Shown: positions 5,978-14,403 of the stretch, one piece after another
Numbering within the stretch: position 1 is the first letter of the stretch
Layout: each line of letters opens with the position of its first letter
Notes under the pieces: generated by a model
Told to the model about the DNA's origin: nothing
Database searches by the model: none
Seen by the model: the letters and a program-made list of their open reading frames with translations, nothing else
IMG/VR virus record: IMGVR_UViG_3300042351_000420
Coordinates: 1 to 23,566 of that record
DNA length: 23,566 nucleotides
Direction: 5' to 3' (one strand)
Origin: a virus
Made by a program: the position numbers and the translations under genes

Positions 5978-8146
5978 TTATTTGGTATTTTTTCTACCAT
6001 CTACTTTAGAAGCAACACAATCTCTTAAACCCTTACCTAATTTTTTCTCAACTTTTTTACTTTCACCAGATGTTCTCCAACTATCCTCTGCCAATGAAAC
6101 AGTTCCATTTGGACTTGTGATTTCAATGAATCCAGTAGTTGCATTTATTTTACACTTCTTTAATAGGTGTTTATTTAATTCATCTCTTCCGTTTGTTGAT
6201 TCAATATCTCCTTTAAATCCACTTAATTCTGCTAAACACCCTCTAAAATCAGCAGGTACACTATCTCTAATACCGGTTACAGCTGCCAAACTACCATCAA
6301 AGTTTTCAACCATTAAATCAAAGTGCATTGAATGAACTACGGTTGAAATATATGCTTCGGTGTGAGGACCGTTGTTTCCATCTTTATCTGGGAATCCTCT
6401 ATCTTTATCAGCTTTGCCAATTTCATTTACAATATCATTGTGAACTGCAGCAATCAAATCTTTTTCATCATTTTTATTCTTAACTGCCAATGATACTGAT
6501 TCTGAATTTAAATCTATATCAGGATATTTTTGTTTTATTTTTGTTACTTGAGCAAATTCACCAACTTTTGTAAGAACTTTACCAAATACTTTATAACCAA
6601 CGGTTTTACCTTTTGCTTCTTCCGATTTCATATATTGTTGAGATGCCGAAAGAAGTTCTGCGTTTGATGCTTTTTGCAAATCTATACCGTTTGTTTGAGC
6701 AAATTTATTAAATTCTTTATGCTGTCTTAACGTATCCATATACGGTTTCATCTCCGCTATTTCTGTAAATTTAACAAAGTTTTCATCAATCTTCATAGAT
6801 GCAAATGCTCTGTTAGTTGCCTGCTTTCCATCGTTACATCTTATAATAGCATCCTTTGAAAAAGTTATTACGGCTTCCGATACTTCTGGACCAAATTGAC
6901 TTATAAGTCTATTCAACATTGGTTCAGGAGTGGTATTTGCCCACATATCTGCTAAATCGTTTCCTTTTTTATTTGTAATATGTAATACGGTAGTTCTATC
7001 ATTTTTATCTTTACCGATTACCATTGTATCATGAAATCCTAATTTATCAAATGCATTGATTTCTTTTTCGTAATGTTTAACATCATCTGCATTTCCAGAT
7101 TGTTTTGCTTCTTCTAATTTATCTTGCAAATGTGCGTATATAGCATCATCTTGCCCACCTTTTGTAGCATCCGATTGAACGACACGGTGTGGCTTGGATG
7201 TATCTATATTACTATTATTTCTAACCGCATGTAATGTGGCATGTGCCCCATCAAAATCTGCTTCTGCCCATTTTCTAAATGCCGGTTCGTCTTTACCAAA
7301 TCCTTGTTTACCAGTATTAAACCATACTGATTTAGGGTTAGATTGTAATCTTTTTAATTCTAAATCACCCCATACTTTTCTTTGAGCAATATATGCAATC
7401 GCATCTTCCTCAGAAACACCCAATTGTTTAGAAATTTCATTAATTTTCTTTTTGTTCTCTTTTAATTTTGAAGTGATGTTTTGTTTTTCAACATCAATTG
7501 CTTCTGCGTTTGTTTCTTTAAAATTGGAGAACCCATCTGCTTGAAATTCATTTGCAGCACTTGTTAATCTTGCTTCACCATATGATGGGACCGAACCACC
7601 CATACCCGCAACACCCATATCTCTTAATGCGTTTATCTCATCAGATTTTTTAACTATTTCTGAAAAATCACCTTTGTTTAACGATTGTCTAATTGCTTCT
7701 TGACCAGAAGTTAATTTTGTTGGTTTTGTTTCAGTTGGTTCAGGAAATACACTAGCACCACCATCATTACCAAATACACTTGCACCCTGCGTAGGTTCGT
7801 TAGGTTCTGATGGTAAATTGCCACCATTATCTTTTTTAGCTTTTTCTACTTCCGAATCAGTTGGTTTATCGTGCCTATCTGGATTAAATGTTTTAACTGT
7901 ATAGATGTTACCAGATGATTTACTTTTTACAACGGTATCCTCTCTAAGAATACGTTTTGGTTTTGGAGTGTTCTCCTTTATATACTTAAATACAACAGAT
8001 GCTCTATCTGTAAGTTGTTGTGCAGAATCAATACCCCTTTCTCTCAAAAGTTTTACTAATATCTGTTTGTGGGATTCGTTTGTTAAATCAACAATTCCTA
8101 CCTTATAACTTAACTCTTCTAATATCTCGTCAAAATTTGGATACAT
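5978..8146 (-). CDS. Large late phage protein of unknown function (722 aa)
   Basis: Residues 1-55 (MYPNFDEILEELSYKVGIVD...) form a small helical module that I associate with the N-termini of several structural proteins in marine and Bacteroidota T4-like phages. Next comes a basic strand segment VKSKSSGNIYTVKTFNPD (73-90), then a Gly/Pro/Asn-rich linker (100-145) containing the pentapeptide GASVF twice (121-125, 130-134). From about residue 150 there is a large charged alpha/beta region with no motif I can assign. The C-terminus is basic (KKLGKGLRDCVASKVDGRKNTK, given here in part as a description). It follows the polymerase gene with a late octamer between them, so it is probably a virion or assembly protein. 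No signal peptide or membrane helix is visible. Confidence 0.75.
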   Translation of the reverse strand: MYPNFDEILEELSYKVGIVDLTNESHKQILVKLLRERGIDSAQQLTDRASVVFKYIKENTPKPKRILREDTVVKSKSSGNIYTVKTFNPDRHDKPTDSEVEKAKKDNGGNLPSEPNEPTQGASVFGNDGGASVFPEPTETKPTKLTSGQEAIRQSLNKGDFSEIVKKSDEINALRDMGVAGMGGSVPSYGEARLTSAANEFQADGFSNFKETNAEAIDVEKQNITSKLKENKKKINEISKQLGVSEEDAIAYIAQRKVWGDLELKRLQSNPKSVWFNTGKQGFGKDEPAFRKWAEADFDGAHATLHAVRNNSNIDTSKPHRVVQSDATKGGQDDAIYAHLQDKLEEAKQSGNADDVKHYEKEINAFDKLGFHDTMVIGKDKNDRTTVLHITNKKGNDLADMWANTTPEPMLNRLISQFGPEVSEAVITFSKDAIIRCNDGKQATNRAFASMKIDENFVKFTEIAEMKPYMDTLRQHKEFNKFAQTNGIDLQKASNAELLSASQQYMKSEEAKGKTVGYKVFGKVLTKVGEFAQVTKIKQKYPDIDLNSESVSLAVKNKNDEKDLIAAVHNDIVNEIGKADKDRGFPDKDGNNGPHTEAYISTVVHSMHFDLMVENFDGSLAAVTGIRDSVPADFRGCLAELSGFKGDIESTNGRDELNKHLLKKCKINATTGFIEITSPNGTVSLAEDSWRTSGESKKVEKKLGKGLRDCVASKVDGRKNTK

Positions 8147-8172
8147 AATTTATTTGTGTTTCTGTATATGTT

Positions 8173-8180
8173 ATAAATAT
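8173..8180 (-). promoter_or_regulatory. Late-type promoter octamer
   Basis: Coding-strand ATATTTAT (in TATATTTATAAC) lies 26 bases before the ATG of the 722-aa gene and just after the polymerase stop at 8187. It has the same spacing as the copy before the 135-aa gene. Confidence 0.58.
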
Positions 8181-8186
8181 AAAAGT

Positions 8187-9446
8187 TTATTGTAAATGAA
8201 CCAAATTATCATAATTCGTTCCTTCATCTGCTTTGACGGGGAATCCACCTTTTTCCATAATGGTCGGTAGGAGGTTCAAAATTTTATCTCTTTCGGATGG
8301 GTGAGTGTCGATTAGGAACGCATCATATGTGTATAAGATTATTTTCGATTTCATCCCACTCATAAACTCCAACATCTCTACCATCTTCATATAGTTTATT
8401 TCAGTTTCTAATGCTTGTAGAAGATAGTTAAATATTTTTTGTTGATTCGGTAATTCGATTCGATTATGATTAATTTCCCTTTTAAATAAAGGTGTCGTTA
8501 ATTTACCCGAAATTACATACCGTTGATACAAACTCTCAATATATGAATCTACTTTTTGAAAGAACGGTATCCCTCTTGCAAAATCGTCTAAACCTCCGTA
8601 GAGATATTTAAACGTTAATCCTTTTGCCGTATCGTAATCCGTTCCATAATGGTTTGCAAGATATTGGTGAGCAGATATTCCTTTTGGAAACTTATACCCT
8701 ATCAATCCCGCAATCAAACGGATGTGGTAAGATTCATAATCAAATTGAATTAAACTCCCAAACGTCCACCTACTTATGATAGTTCCCCTACTCCCATCAC
8801 CTTTAGGAAGAGCAGAGTAATTTACGTTTAAGTGTCTATTGGATGGTCTACCCGTAATAGTATATGGATTGTATTGTGTGTGTACCCTACCCTCATTGAT
8901 GTATCTATAATCGAAGCTAAATCTATCAATAAAATTTTCCACTTCGACTTGAACCCCAGCCCCTTCCACTTTTCCTAATAGAGAGATTGAATCTGAATAC
9001 TTACGATACCAATCCTTTATCTCAAAACCTTCAGGTATTGATTTTAAGAGTTCGTACCACTTCATAAGAGGAATACAGTCGTTGTTGAAAAGATAATCGT
9101 TTCTATACCCCTTAAAAAGAGTTTCTACAAAATCATTAAATATAAATGGTTTACCTACTGATTCAAAATATACCCACTCATAATCAAGTCCGTTTGATTG
9201 GATATATCGGTTTCCTAATACTAATGTGTTTGGATTGCAGAGTTTAGATATTGGAAATGGTGTAACAGAATCCGCATCAATGTGTTGGAAATTTAAAATA
9301 AAATCCGTATCTTTAGTTTTTATATATACAAATGAAATTGGAAACATTGATTGATGCCCCCTTTGAGAACTCCATACAGGAACTATCAATAAAATCTCCT
9401 CTGGATTTAATAAGTGTAAATCTATATCTTTCTCAATTATATTCAT
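8187..9446 (-). CDS. Family A DNA polymerase, minimal form without recognisable exonuclease domain
   Basis: The 419-residue protein carries family A polymerase motifs in order: VHTQYNPYTITGRPSNRHLN (188-207, the TGR-S region); motif A IQFDYESYHIRLIAGL (233-248, catalytic D236); motif B AKGLTFKYLYGG (274-285, K275, F279, Y283, G284); FNYLLQALETEINYM (339-353); and motif C YTYDAFLID (372-380, catalytic D375). Two usual residues differ: the first O-helix Arg position is Y271, and motif C HDE reads YDA. It is much shorter than Klenow fragment (about 605 residues). The first 150 residues show no clear 3'-5' exonuclease motifs. T4 itself uses a family B polymerase. Phage RM378 is reported, as I recall, to carry polymerase and exonuclease as separate genes, which this resembles. 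A host-type promoter ends 5 bases before its ATG. Confidence 0.85.
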   Translation of the reverse strand: MNIIEKDIDLHLLNPEEILLIVPVWSSQRGHQSMFPISFVYIKTKDTDFILNFQHIDADSVTPFPISKLCNPNTLVLGNRYIQSNGLDYEWVYFESVGKPFIFNDFVETLFKGYRNDYLFNNDCIPLMKWYELLKSIPEGFEIKDWYRKYSDSISLLGKVEGAGVQVEVENFIDRFSFDYRYINEGRVHTQYNPYTITGRPSNRHLNVNYSALPKGDGSRGTIISRWTFGSLIQFDYESYHIRLIAGLIGYKFPKGISAHQYLANHYGTDYDTAKGLTFKYLYGGLDDFARGIPFFQKVDSYIESLYQRYVISGKLTTPLFKREINHNRIELPNQQKIFNYLLQALETEINYMKMVEMLEFMSGMKSKIILYTYDAFLIDTHPSERDKILNLLPTIMEKGGFPVKADEGTNYDNLVHLQ

Positions 9447-9451
9447 ATCTA

Positions 9452-9482
9452 CAAAGATACAAAAAATAATTGATATTTCAAA
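9452..9482 (-). promoter_or_regulatory. Bacteroidota-type promoter of the DNA polymerase gene, probably leaderless
   Basis: On the minus strand TTTG (9482-9479), 19 bases, TATCTTTG (9459-9452), then five bases (TAGAT) and the ATG at 9446-9444. The match to TTTG/TAnnTTTG is exact. The arrangement relative to the ATG is the same as at 5494-5525. It gives the polymerase its own early-type control although late baseplate genes lie directly upstream. Confidence 0.72.
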
Positions 9483-9484
9483 AT

Positions 9485-9859
9485 TTATTTATGAAATTGT
9501 AAAATATTAGGTAAATATAATCCTAAATTTTTTATCTGTTCCGCTCCTAATTGTATAGATGCTTTATTTGAATTATAAACTCCTTTATCTATAACCATAC
9601 CATTATCACTATATACCATATCTAATGGTCCTCTTATCCTCCAATAAATACTTCCAATTAACCAGTATGGGTTTGTTGTTAAATCACCATATGTATCCGA
9701 ATCTATTTCATAAACAAATCCATTTACATCATTTGCTTTTTGAGTAAAAAATCTCGTAATAACACCATTATAATAATCGTCTTCTGTTGGAGAAGGTACT
9801 ATTGTTTTTGGTATTTCTAAAGAATATAGTTTTTTATCTTTTATTAAATCATTATACAT
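9485..9859 (-). CDS. Putative baseplate-associated protein (124 aa, unknown family)
   Basis: The protein begins MYNDLIKDKKLYSLEIPKT and has an aromatic-rich, beta-like middle (FVYEIDSD, TNPYWLIGSIYWRIRGPLD, DMVYSDNG). It ends NLGLYLPNILQFHK. I do not recognise the family. Its first 8 bases overlap the end of the hub-like gene, so the two are translationally coupled and it probably serves the same structure. The small size, the YW-rich strand and the position after hub and gp53-like genes fit a baseplate component. Confidence 0.65.
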   Translation of the reverse strand: MYNDLIKDKKLYSLEIPKTIVPSPTEDDYYNGVITRFFTQKANDVNGFVYEIDSDTYGDLTTNPYWLIGSIYWRIRGPLDMVYSDNGMVIDKGVYNSNKASIQLGAEQIKNLGLYLPNILQFHK

Positions 9860-12128
9860 TTTCTCCTGCTTTTATTCTAAATCCTGCTTCAATTGTAGTC
9901 TTCCAACCACCATCATCTATACCTTGCTTTACATTTTCTACTTGAAAATAACCATTTTCATTATAAATTTCAGGTACACCATTTAAATGAAAATATTCAC
10001 CACAACTAATTCCAGCAATACCATCTATTACAAGTGTAATTTTTAAATAAGTTAAAGCAGTTGTTCCGGCTTTTTGTTTTCTTGGTTTAACAAATTTTTG
10101 TATTAATGCAGCATCCGTATATATAAAGTTTTTTATCGAGTTATCATTTTCACTTGCTTTAAATCTTATATAATTTTTACCATATACTTCACTTGCATTT
10201 TTTATTTCTTCTTGTGCATCTTTTGGTGGTGGAGGTGGAACTTCTTCTTCTAAATCTGTAGTTTCTTTTATAATATTATTCCAATCTTTTGCTTCTTTTA
10301 TAATTTGTACTTCAACTGCATTTATAGAATAATACCCATCTGCGTTTTTTGCATAAGATAAATCAGCATGTTGAAATGGGTCTTTTTCAGGAACAGATGA
10401 TTTTCCTTCTACTGCATCGTTTTCCGTTGCTGCAATTGCCAATTGAGTAGAATATAATGCTTGTGCCTGCATCAATGTACTCAATTCCATATTAAAATTA
10501 AATTCTTTCACTACAGAATTTAATGAATTTATTTTAAATCTAAAAATTTCATTTTTTTGTTCTGGAGGGTTTGGTATATCTAATTTTACATCCATTATAA
10601 TTAAAGGAGCTCCAGTGTTTGCATCAGATTCTTTTTGTAGTCCTAATTTGCACAACCCAAACATATTATTATTTATGGTATCTAATAACCCATTTACAAC
10701 ATCAGCCGCAGTATATGCATCATTATAAATTTTTTTAAAAGAATTATAATTAAAATATAAATTTAATAAATTACCAACATATGATGATGCTTTTATTTCT
10801 TTTGATTCATCATCGTATATTGTAATACTTTCTATTGTTTCCGATGGTTGTTTTAAATTAAAACTTCTCCCATGTATTGGACAATTTTCTGCTTTTTTTA
10901 TATCACCATCTAATATTATAACATCTTTTTGTTTTGCAACTTTTTTAACTCTAATTTTTGGTAATTTACCTGGTAATATAAATTCCGTTGTAGGTGATAT
11001 TATTAAATAATTAGATGATATTGGTATTAATGGTATTGTTTTTGCTTTATCTTCATAGTACGCCCAATGAATTGTTTCTTTATATTCGTTATATAATTTC
11101 ATATTATTTAACAAATATAAAATAAGTCTCATTGAAATATATGGGTCTTTTGAAACAGTAGTTTGTTTTTGAGTTTTAGTTACAGTTGATTTTCCCCAAT
11201 TAAAAAACTCCTTTCCCCATTTTTTATCATCTCCTAATAATGTGGTAAATTCAGGATTATTTAATTCTGCTGCTAATTTATTTATCCAAGTTTTATATCC
11301 AGTATTTGCAGTTTTGTCTTTTTCTTTTTTATTAATTTTATCGGAATTTTTTGCTCTTTTTATTGGCATCCATAATTGGAGTTCATTCCCAGCTGATATT
11401 GTTATAGTAATTGAATATGTCCCGTCTGCTTCAGGTGAGTAGTTAAAATTTGTAACTTTACCCGCCATAAAATCATAATTACCTTTTGTATTTTTTAAAG
11501 TCGATATATACTTTCCTTTTGCAATTTTATACGCATTTTCTTGGTGAGAAAATATTTCAGCAAATTGTTTTAAATAGTTTTCGTGATTTTTGTTAGCAAA
11601 CATTCTAGAAGTAATTTCTATATCTTTATTTCTGATATTAGTATTCCAACCGTATTCCAAAACAACATTCATTGATGGTCTTAAAAAAAACAATTCAAAC
11701 ATTTCTAATTGTTTTAATGTAAATACCCGTACTTTAACTTCTGCAACTTTTAATGTGTTGTTTGCACCATCCGTATCTATTTCTACTGATTCTATTATTG
11801 GTGTAGAAACTCTTCTATTGGTTTCACCTTCAACTTCAATAGGTTTACCTTCCAAATCATATCCAACAATAGTTTTGCCAATTTGATAATTATCAGTTAC
11901 ATTTATTGAATTTGCAACAACACATCCTTTATATGCATTTGCCGAATATTTTGATTGTGCTATTGATGCTTTTATTTGAGCAGGAGTTTTTTCTTCTTTA
12001 GTTACTACTGCAGCAGAACTTAATACAACAAAAGGCATAAGTGTATTAAGAATATCTTGATTGCTTTCTCTCCGTTCTATACTTTCTGTAATCCACTCCT
12101 TCATAGGAGCAATAAATGGAAATCCCAT
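9852..12128 (-). CDS. Large baseplate hub-like structural protein (758 aa)
   Basis: A long beta-rich protein. Around residues 135-170 it has LKQLEMFELFFLRPSMNVVLEYGWN (partly listed here as LEYGWN following a short helix), a pattern I associate with baseplate proteins of distant T4-like phages. A proline run (EEEVPPPPPKD, about residue 630) marks a flexible linker. The C-terminus contains YFHLNGVPEIY, GYFQVENVKQGIDDGGW and TTIEAGFR; an 'F-x-V-x-x-V-x-x-x-I-D-x-x-G-W-x-T-x-I' ending is common in hub proteins of the gp27/gpD type. It lies immediately downstream of the gp53-like gene (4-base gap) and overlaps the 124-aa gene. Hub is the best guess; a wedge protein is possible. Confidence 0.6.
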   Translation of the reverse strand: MGFPFIAPMKEWITESIERRESNQDILNTLMPFVVLSSAAVVTKEEKTPAQIKASIAQSKYSANAYKGCVVANSINVTDNYQIGKTIVGYDLEGKPIEVEGETNRRVSTPIIESVEIDTDGANNTLKVAEVKVRVFTLKQLEMFELFFLRPSMNVVLEYGWNTNIRNKDIEITSRMFANKNHENYLKQFAEIFSHQENAYKIAKGKYISTLKNTKGNYDFMAGKVTNFNYSPEADGTYSITITISAGNELQLWMPIKRAKNSDKINKKEKDKTANTGYKTWINKLAAELNNPEFTTLLGDDKKWGKEFFNWGKSTVTKTQKQTTVSKDPYISMRLILYLLNNMKLYNEYKETIHWAYYEDKAKTIPLIPISSNYLIISPTTEFILPGKLPKIRVKKVAKQKDVIILDGDIKKAENCPIHGRSFNLKQPSETIESITIYDDESKEIKASSYVGNLLNLYFNYNSFKKIYNDAYTAADVVNGLLDTINNNMFGLCKLGLQKESDANTGAPLIIMDVKLDIPNPPEQKNEIFRFKINSLNSVVKEFNFNMELSTLMQAQALYSTQLAIAATENDAVEGKSSVPEKDPFQHADLSYAKNADGYYSINAVEVQIIKEAKDWNNIIKETTDLEEEVPPPPPKDAQEEIKNASEVYGKNYIRFKASENDNSIKNFIYTDAALIQKFVKPRKQKAGTTALTYLKITLVIDGIAGISCGEYFHLNGVPEIYNENGYFQVENVKQGIDDGGWKTTIEAGFRIKAGENV

Positions 12129-12132
12129 AACT

Positions 12133-12435
12133 TTATTTATTTATTTTTTCAAAATCATTCATAATTGTATTTAGATTTGAAGGAATTCTTAATTGTTTTC
12201 CAGCTTCTATTGAATAAGATGCATCGTTTAAATTATTAGCAATTGCAATTATCCACCAAAGTGATTGGTCATTATAATATTTTAAAGCAAGTACATCTAA
12301 TCTATCCGAAGAATCTGATATAATGTATATATCATCATTTGATGCTTTAATTTTTGGGTATATAACACTACCTAAATACTTTCTTTTAGTATCAGTTGTT
12401 GTTAAATTTGTTGAGTATCTATATCTATCTGCCAT
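12133..12435 (-). CDS. Baseplate wedge protein, gp53/LysM-like
   Basis: This 100-residue protein contains SDRLDVLALKYYNDQSLWW, then IIAIANNLNDASYSIEAGKQLRIP. That matches the LysM-like pattern in T4 gp53 and related small tail proteins: 'D-x-L-A-x-x-Y-Y-x-D-x-x-L-W-W-x-I-A-x-A-N' followed by 'G-x-x-L-x-I-P'. In T4, gp53 joins neighbouring wedges of the baseplate. The gene starts 6 bases after the stop of the 488-aa baseplate gene and ends 4 bases before the hub-like gene, in keeping with a single late transcript. The short length is normal for stand-alone LysM-type tail proteins. Confidence 0.8.
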   Translation of the reverse strand: MADRYRYSTNLTTTDTKRKYLGSVIYPKIKASNDDIYIISDSSDRLDVLALKYYNDQSLWWIIAIANNLNDASYSIEAGKQLRIPSNLNTIMNDFEKINK

Positions 12436-12441
12436 ATAATA

Positions 12442-13908
12442 TTAACTATAGTATGAAGCTAAAAAGGTACGAAGTGCTGCTTCTTGTTTTATAATTTCAG
12501 GGTCTGTTGAATCTTTGGATTCTTTTGAGTTAGAATTTGCTTCTGTTTTTGCCGTTTCTTCTTTCTCTTCTACAATATCTACTTCAGTTGCCCTTCCATC
12601 GAAATTATAATTATAAGTTGTAGTTCCTGGTGATGTTTCAATTTGATGGTTATTTTCAATTAGTTTAATACTAATTGATGCATCTATTACGGATGGATAT
12701 AATGATGATTTTTCAGATGGTTTATTAATCATATTTCTTTCAAAATTAACCCAAGATGTATTTTCATCAATACTAAATGAAAGTGATTCCATATATCCAA
12801 ATACATTTTGATACATATCACCAATTGAAACGTATAATAAATTTGGTGAAAACGCAATTTGAGCGTTTTTTGCATCTGCACCCGTTTTTCCTGCGTAATT
12901 TATTGTTGATGTTGTTTCATATGGAAAGGCCAATGATTTTAAATAATTTATTTTTTTAATCATTGTTTGTTTTTGGTTTGGTGCGTGATAGTATAATTTT
13001 AAATTAAATTTTAAACTTCTTTCTACACCACTATATCTGTATATTTTAAATGGAGAACCTACATATTTAAAACCATTCCATTCGGGTGAAATATCTTCGG
13101 AAATACCAGATATAGAACCAACAAATGGAACTACGGTACTATTACCATATTTTTTAAATAAAACGGGTACTTGATTTGCATTTGGATATGCTTCAATTGC
13201 TTCTTTAAACAAAGCTGAATTTTTATAACTTTCGGTATCTAATATTTTAAGAGTAGCCGCATCCCAACCAAAATATTTAGTACTGTTATCTTTTCTTTCT
13301 TTCAACTCCATAGAAGCCCTGCTATCATTTGGGTCTATGTATAAATGTTCCGATGAATATAGTGAAAATGGTTTTTTGTTTGTATATGCTTCGGTCCCAA
13401 AAGAACCATTTTGAGGTAAATCAAACCTATTGTTACTAAATCTTTCTTTTAATTCCTTTAAACCACTTTTACTTCCGTATTTATTTAGTGATTTAATTGC
13501 TGCATTGGTTGCAGCACCTCTTATAGATGAACCACCTTGGTTTATATTATTAACTATGGAATCCGGTGGTGGGTTTGTTTTTACTACATAACCACCATCA
13601 TCAGTACCATTTTTACCATAACCACCATCAACCGTATCTCTTAACAGAGCCGGTGTAAATGCACTTATTGTAATTGGTTTAGCTAATGGGTCTCCTTTTT
13701 TAAATATAGTATCAGATGGTCTGTTTGCAACTCCTCCAATAATACCTGAAATTTGTCCACCCACTGCATCGGCAATGGAGTCTGGAGAAGATGCGGCTAA
13801 AGCAGCTTCTCTCGGTGGATTAAGCAATCCCCTACTATCTATACGAATAAGTTCTTTATTGTATAGTTCTTTTTTTTGAGAATTGAAAAGGTCTAATATT
13901 GTTGCCAT
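12442..13908 (-). CDS. Baseplate / tail tube initiator-like structural protein (488 aa)
   Basis: The N-terminal 70 residues have an Ala/Gly/Ser-rich stretch (SIADAVGGQISGIIGG). The middle and C-terminal part (about residues 260-430) is beta-rich: EDISPEWNGFKYVGSPFKIY, RSLKFNLKLYYHA, then a helix KQTMIKKINYLKSLAFP and strands ending SLSFSIDENTSWVN and PSVIDASISIKLIEN. This strand-helix-strand order, with 'PEW-x-G' and 'R-S-L-x-F-x-L-x-L-Y', resembles tube-like domains of the tail tube family found in initiator or cap proteins (gp48/gp54 position in T4). The tail (EEKEETAKTEANSNSKES) is charged and probably flexible. It is preceded by a late octamer. Confidence 0.55.
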   Translation of the reverse strand: MATILDLFNSQKKELYNKELIRIDSRGLLNPPREAALAASSPDSIADAVGGQISGIIGGVANRPSDTIFKKGDPLAKPITISAFTPALLRDTVDGGYGKNGTDDGGYVVKTNPPPDSIVNNINQGGSSIRGAATNAAIKSLNKYGSKSGLKELKERFSNNRFDLPQNGSFGTEAYTNKKPFSLYSSEHLYIDPNDSRASMELKERKDNSTKYFGWDAATLKILDTESYKNSALFKEAIEAYPNANQVPVLFKKYGNSTVVPFVGSISGISEDISPEWNGFKYVGSPFKIYRYSGVERSLKFNLKLYYHAPNQKQTMIKKINYLKSLAFPYETTSTINYAGKTGADAKNAQIAFSPNLLYVSIGDMYQNVFGYMESLSFSIDENTSWVNFERNMINKPSEKSSLYPSVIDASISIKLIENNHQIETSPGTTTYNYNFDGRATEVDIVEEKEETAKTEANSNSKESKDSTDPEIIKQEAALRTFLASYYS

Positions 13909-13927
13909 TTATAGTTCTGTATTTACT

Positions 13928-13935
13928 ATAAATAT
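13928..13935 (-). promoter_or_regulatory. Late-type promoter octamer
   Basis: Coding-strand ATATTTAT (CATATTTATAGT) lies 19 bases before the ATG of the 488-aa baseplate gene and after the stop of the 139-aa gene. It would drive the baseplate set down to position 9485. Confidence 0.57.
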
Positions 13936-13956
13936 GTTTATTATTAAAATATTAGA

Positions 13957-14376
13957 TTATTTTAATTTTGATTTTATTTTTGCAGAAACTCTGTTAGTTG
14001 TAGAGTTATCTTTGAGTGATTGTATTAAAATATCTCTAACTGCTTTTTGAAATTTTTGAAAGTCCATATCATCAACACCATCATATGATTTTATTGCTTT
14101 TTGCCATTCAGGAAGTTGTAACCAATAATCAATAACACTCACATCGTACCCATAATCTGCCATTATTGCATTCATTTTGGCAACAACTCTATCGTTATCA
14201 TATATGGTTTGAAATAGTTTTTTTACATTCTTACCAATTGCTTTATCATCACTTTGCAAATGATTGCCAAAATTAATAAGTAAGTCACCTAACCATTGTG
14301 TCAACCAAAAGGTCATAAACGGTTTAAGTAATGATATTAAAAGGTTATTTTCGTTTAATTCTTCTTTCTTTTTCAA
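13957..14376 (-). CDS. Hypothetical protein between tape measure and baseplate genes (139 aa)
   Basis: The frame begins at TTG (14376-14374), giving MKKKEELNENNLLISLLKPF; the next ATG in frame is about 20 codons in, within a hydrophobic helix, so the TTG start is preferred. The first 40 residues include a hydrophobic segment, LLKPFMTFWLTQWLGDLLIN, that could be one membrane-facing or buried helix. The rest is helical and charged, with DYWLQLPEWQKAIKSYDG and a basic end (RVSAKIKSKLK). No family is recognised. Its place just after the tape measure gene suggests a tail assembly or baseplate role. It has its own late octamer. Confidence 0.65.
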   Translation of the reverse strand: MKKKEELNENNLLISLLKPFMTFWLTQWLGDLLINFGNHLQSDDKAIGKNVKKLFQTIYDNDRVVAKMNAIMADYGYDVSVIDYWLQLPEWQKAIKSYDGVDDMDFQKFQKAVRDILIQSLKDNSTTNRVSAKIKSKLK

Positions 14377-14392
14377 TATATTTTTCTTTTAA

Positions 14393-14400
14393 ATAAATAT
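14393..14400 (-). promoter_or_regulatory. Late-type promoter octamer
   Basis: Coding-strand ATATTTAT (TTATATTTATTT) lies 16 bases before the TTG start of the 139-aa gene, immediately after the tape measure stop at 14404. This is the shortest octamer-to-start distance in the set. Confidence 0.52.
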
Positions 14401-14403
14401 AAT

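Noticed and set aside
11105-11115. CAAATATA (minus TATATTTG) inside the hub-like gene, a possible internal promoter
   Set aside because: It lies inside a coding region, with no gene start nearby; chance matches are expected in AT-rich DNA.
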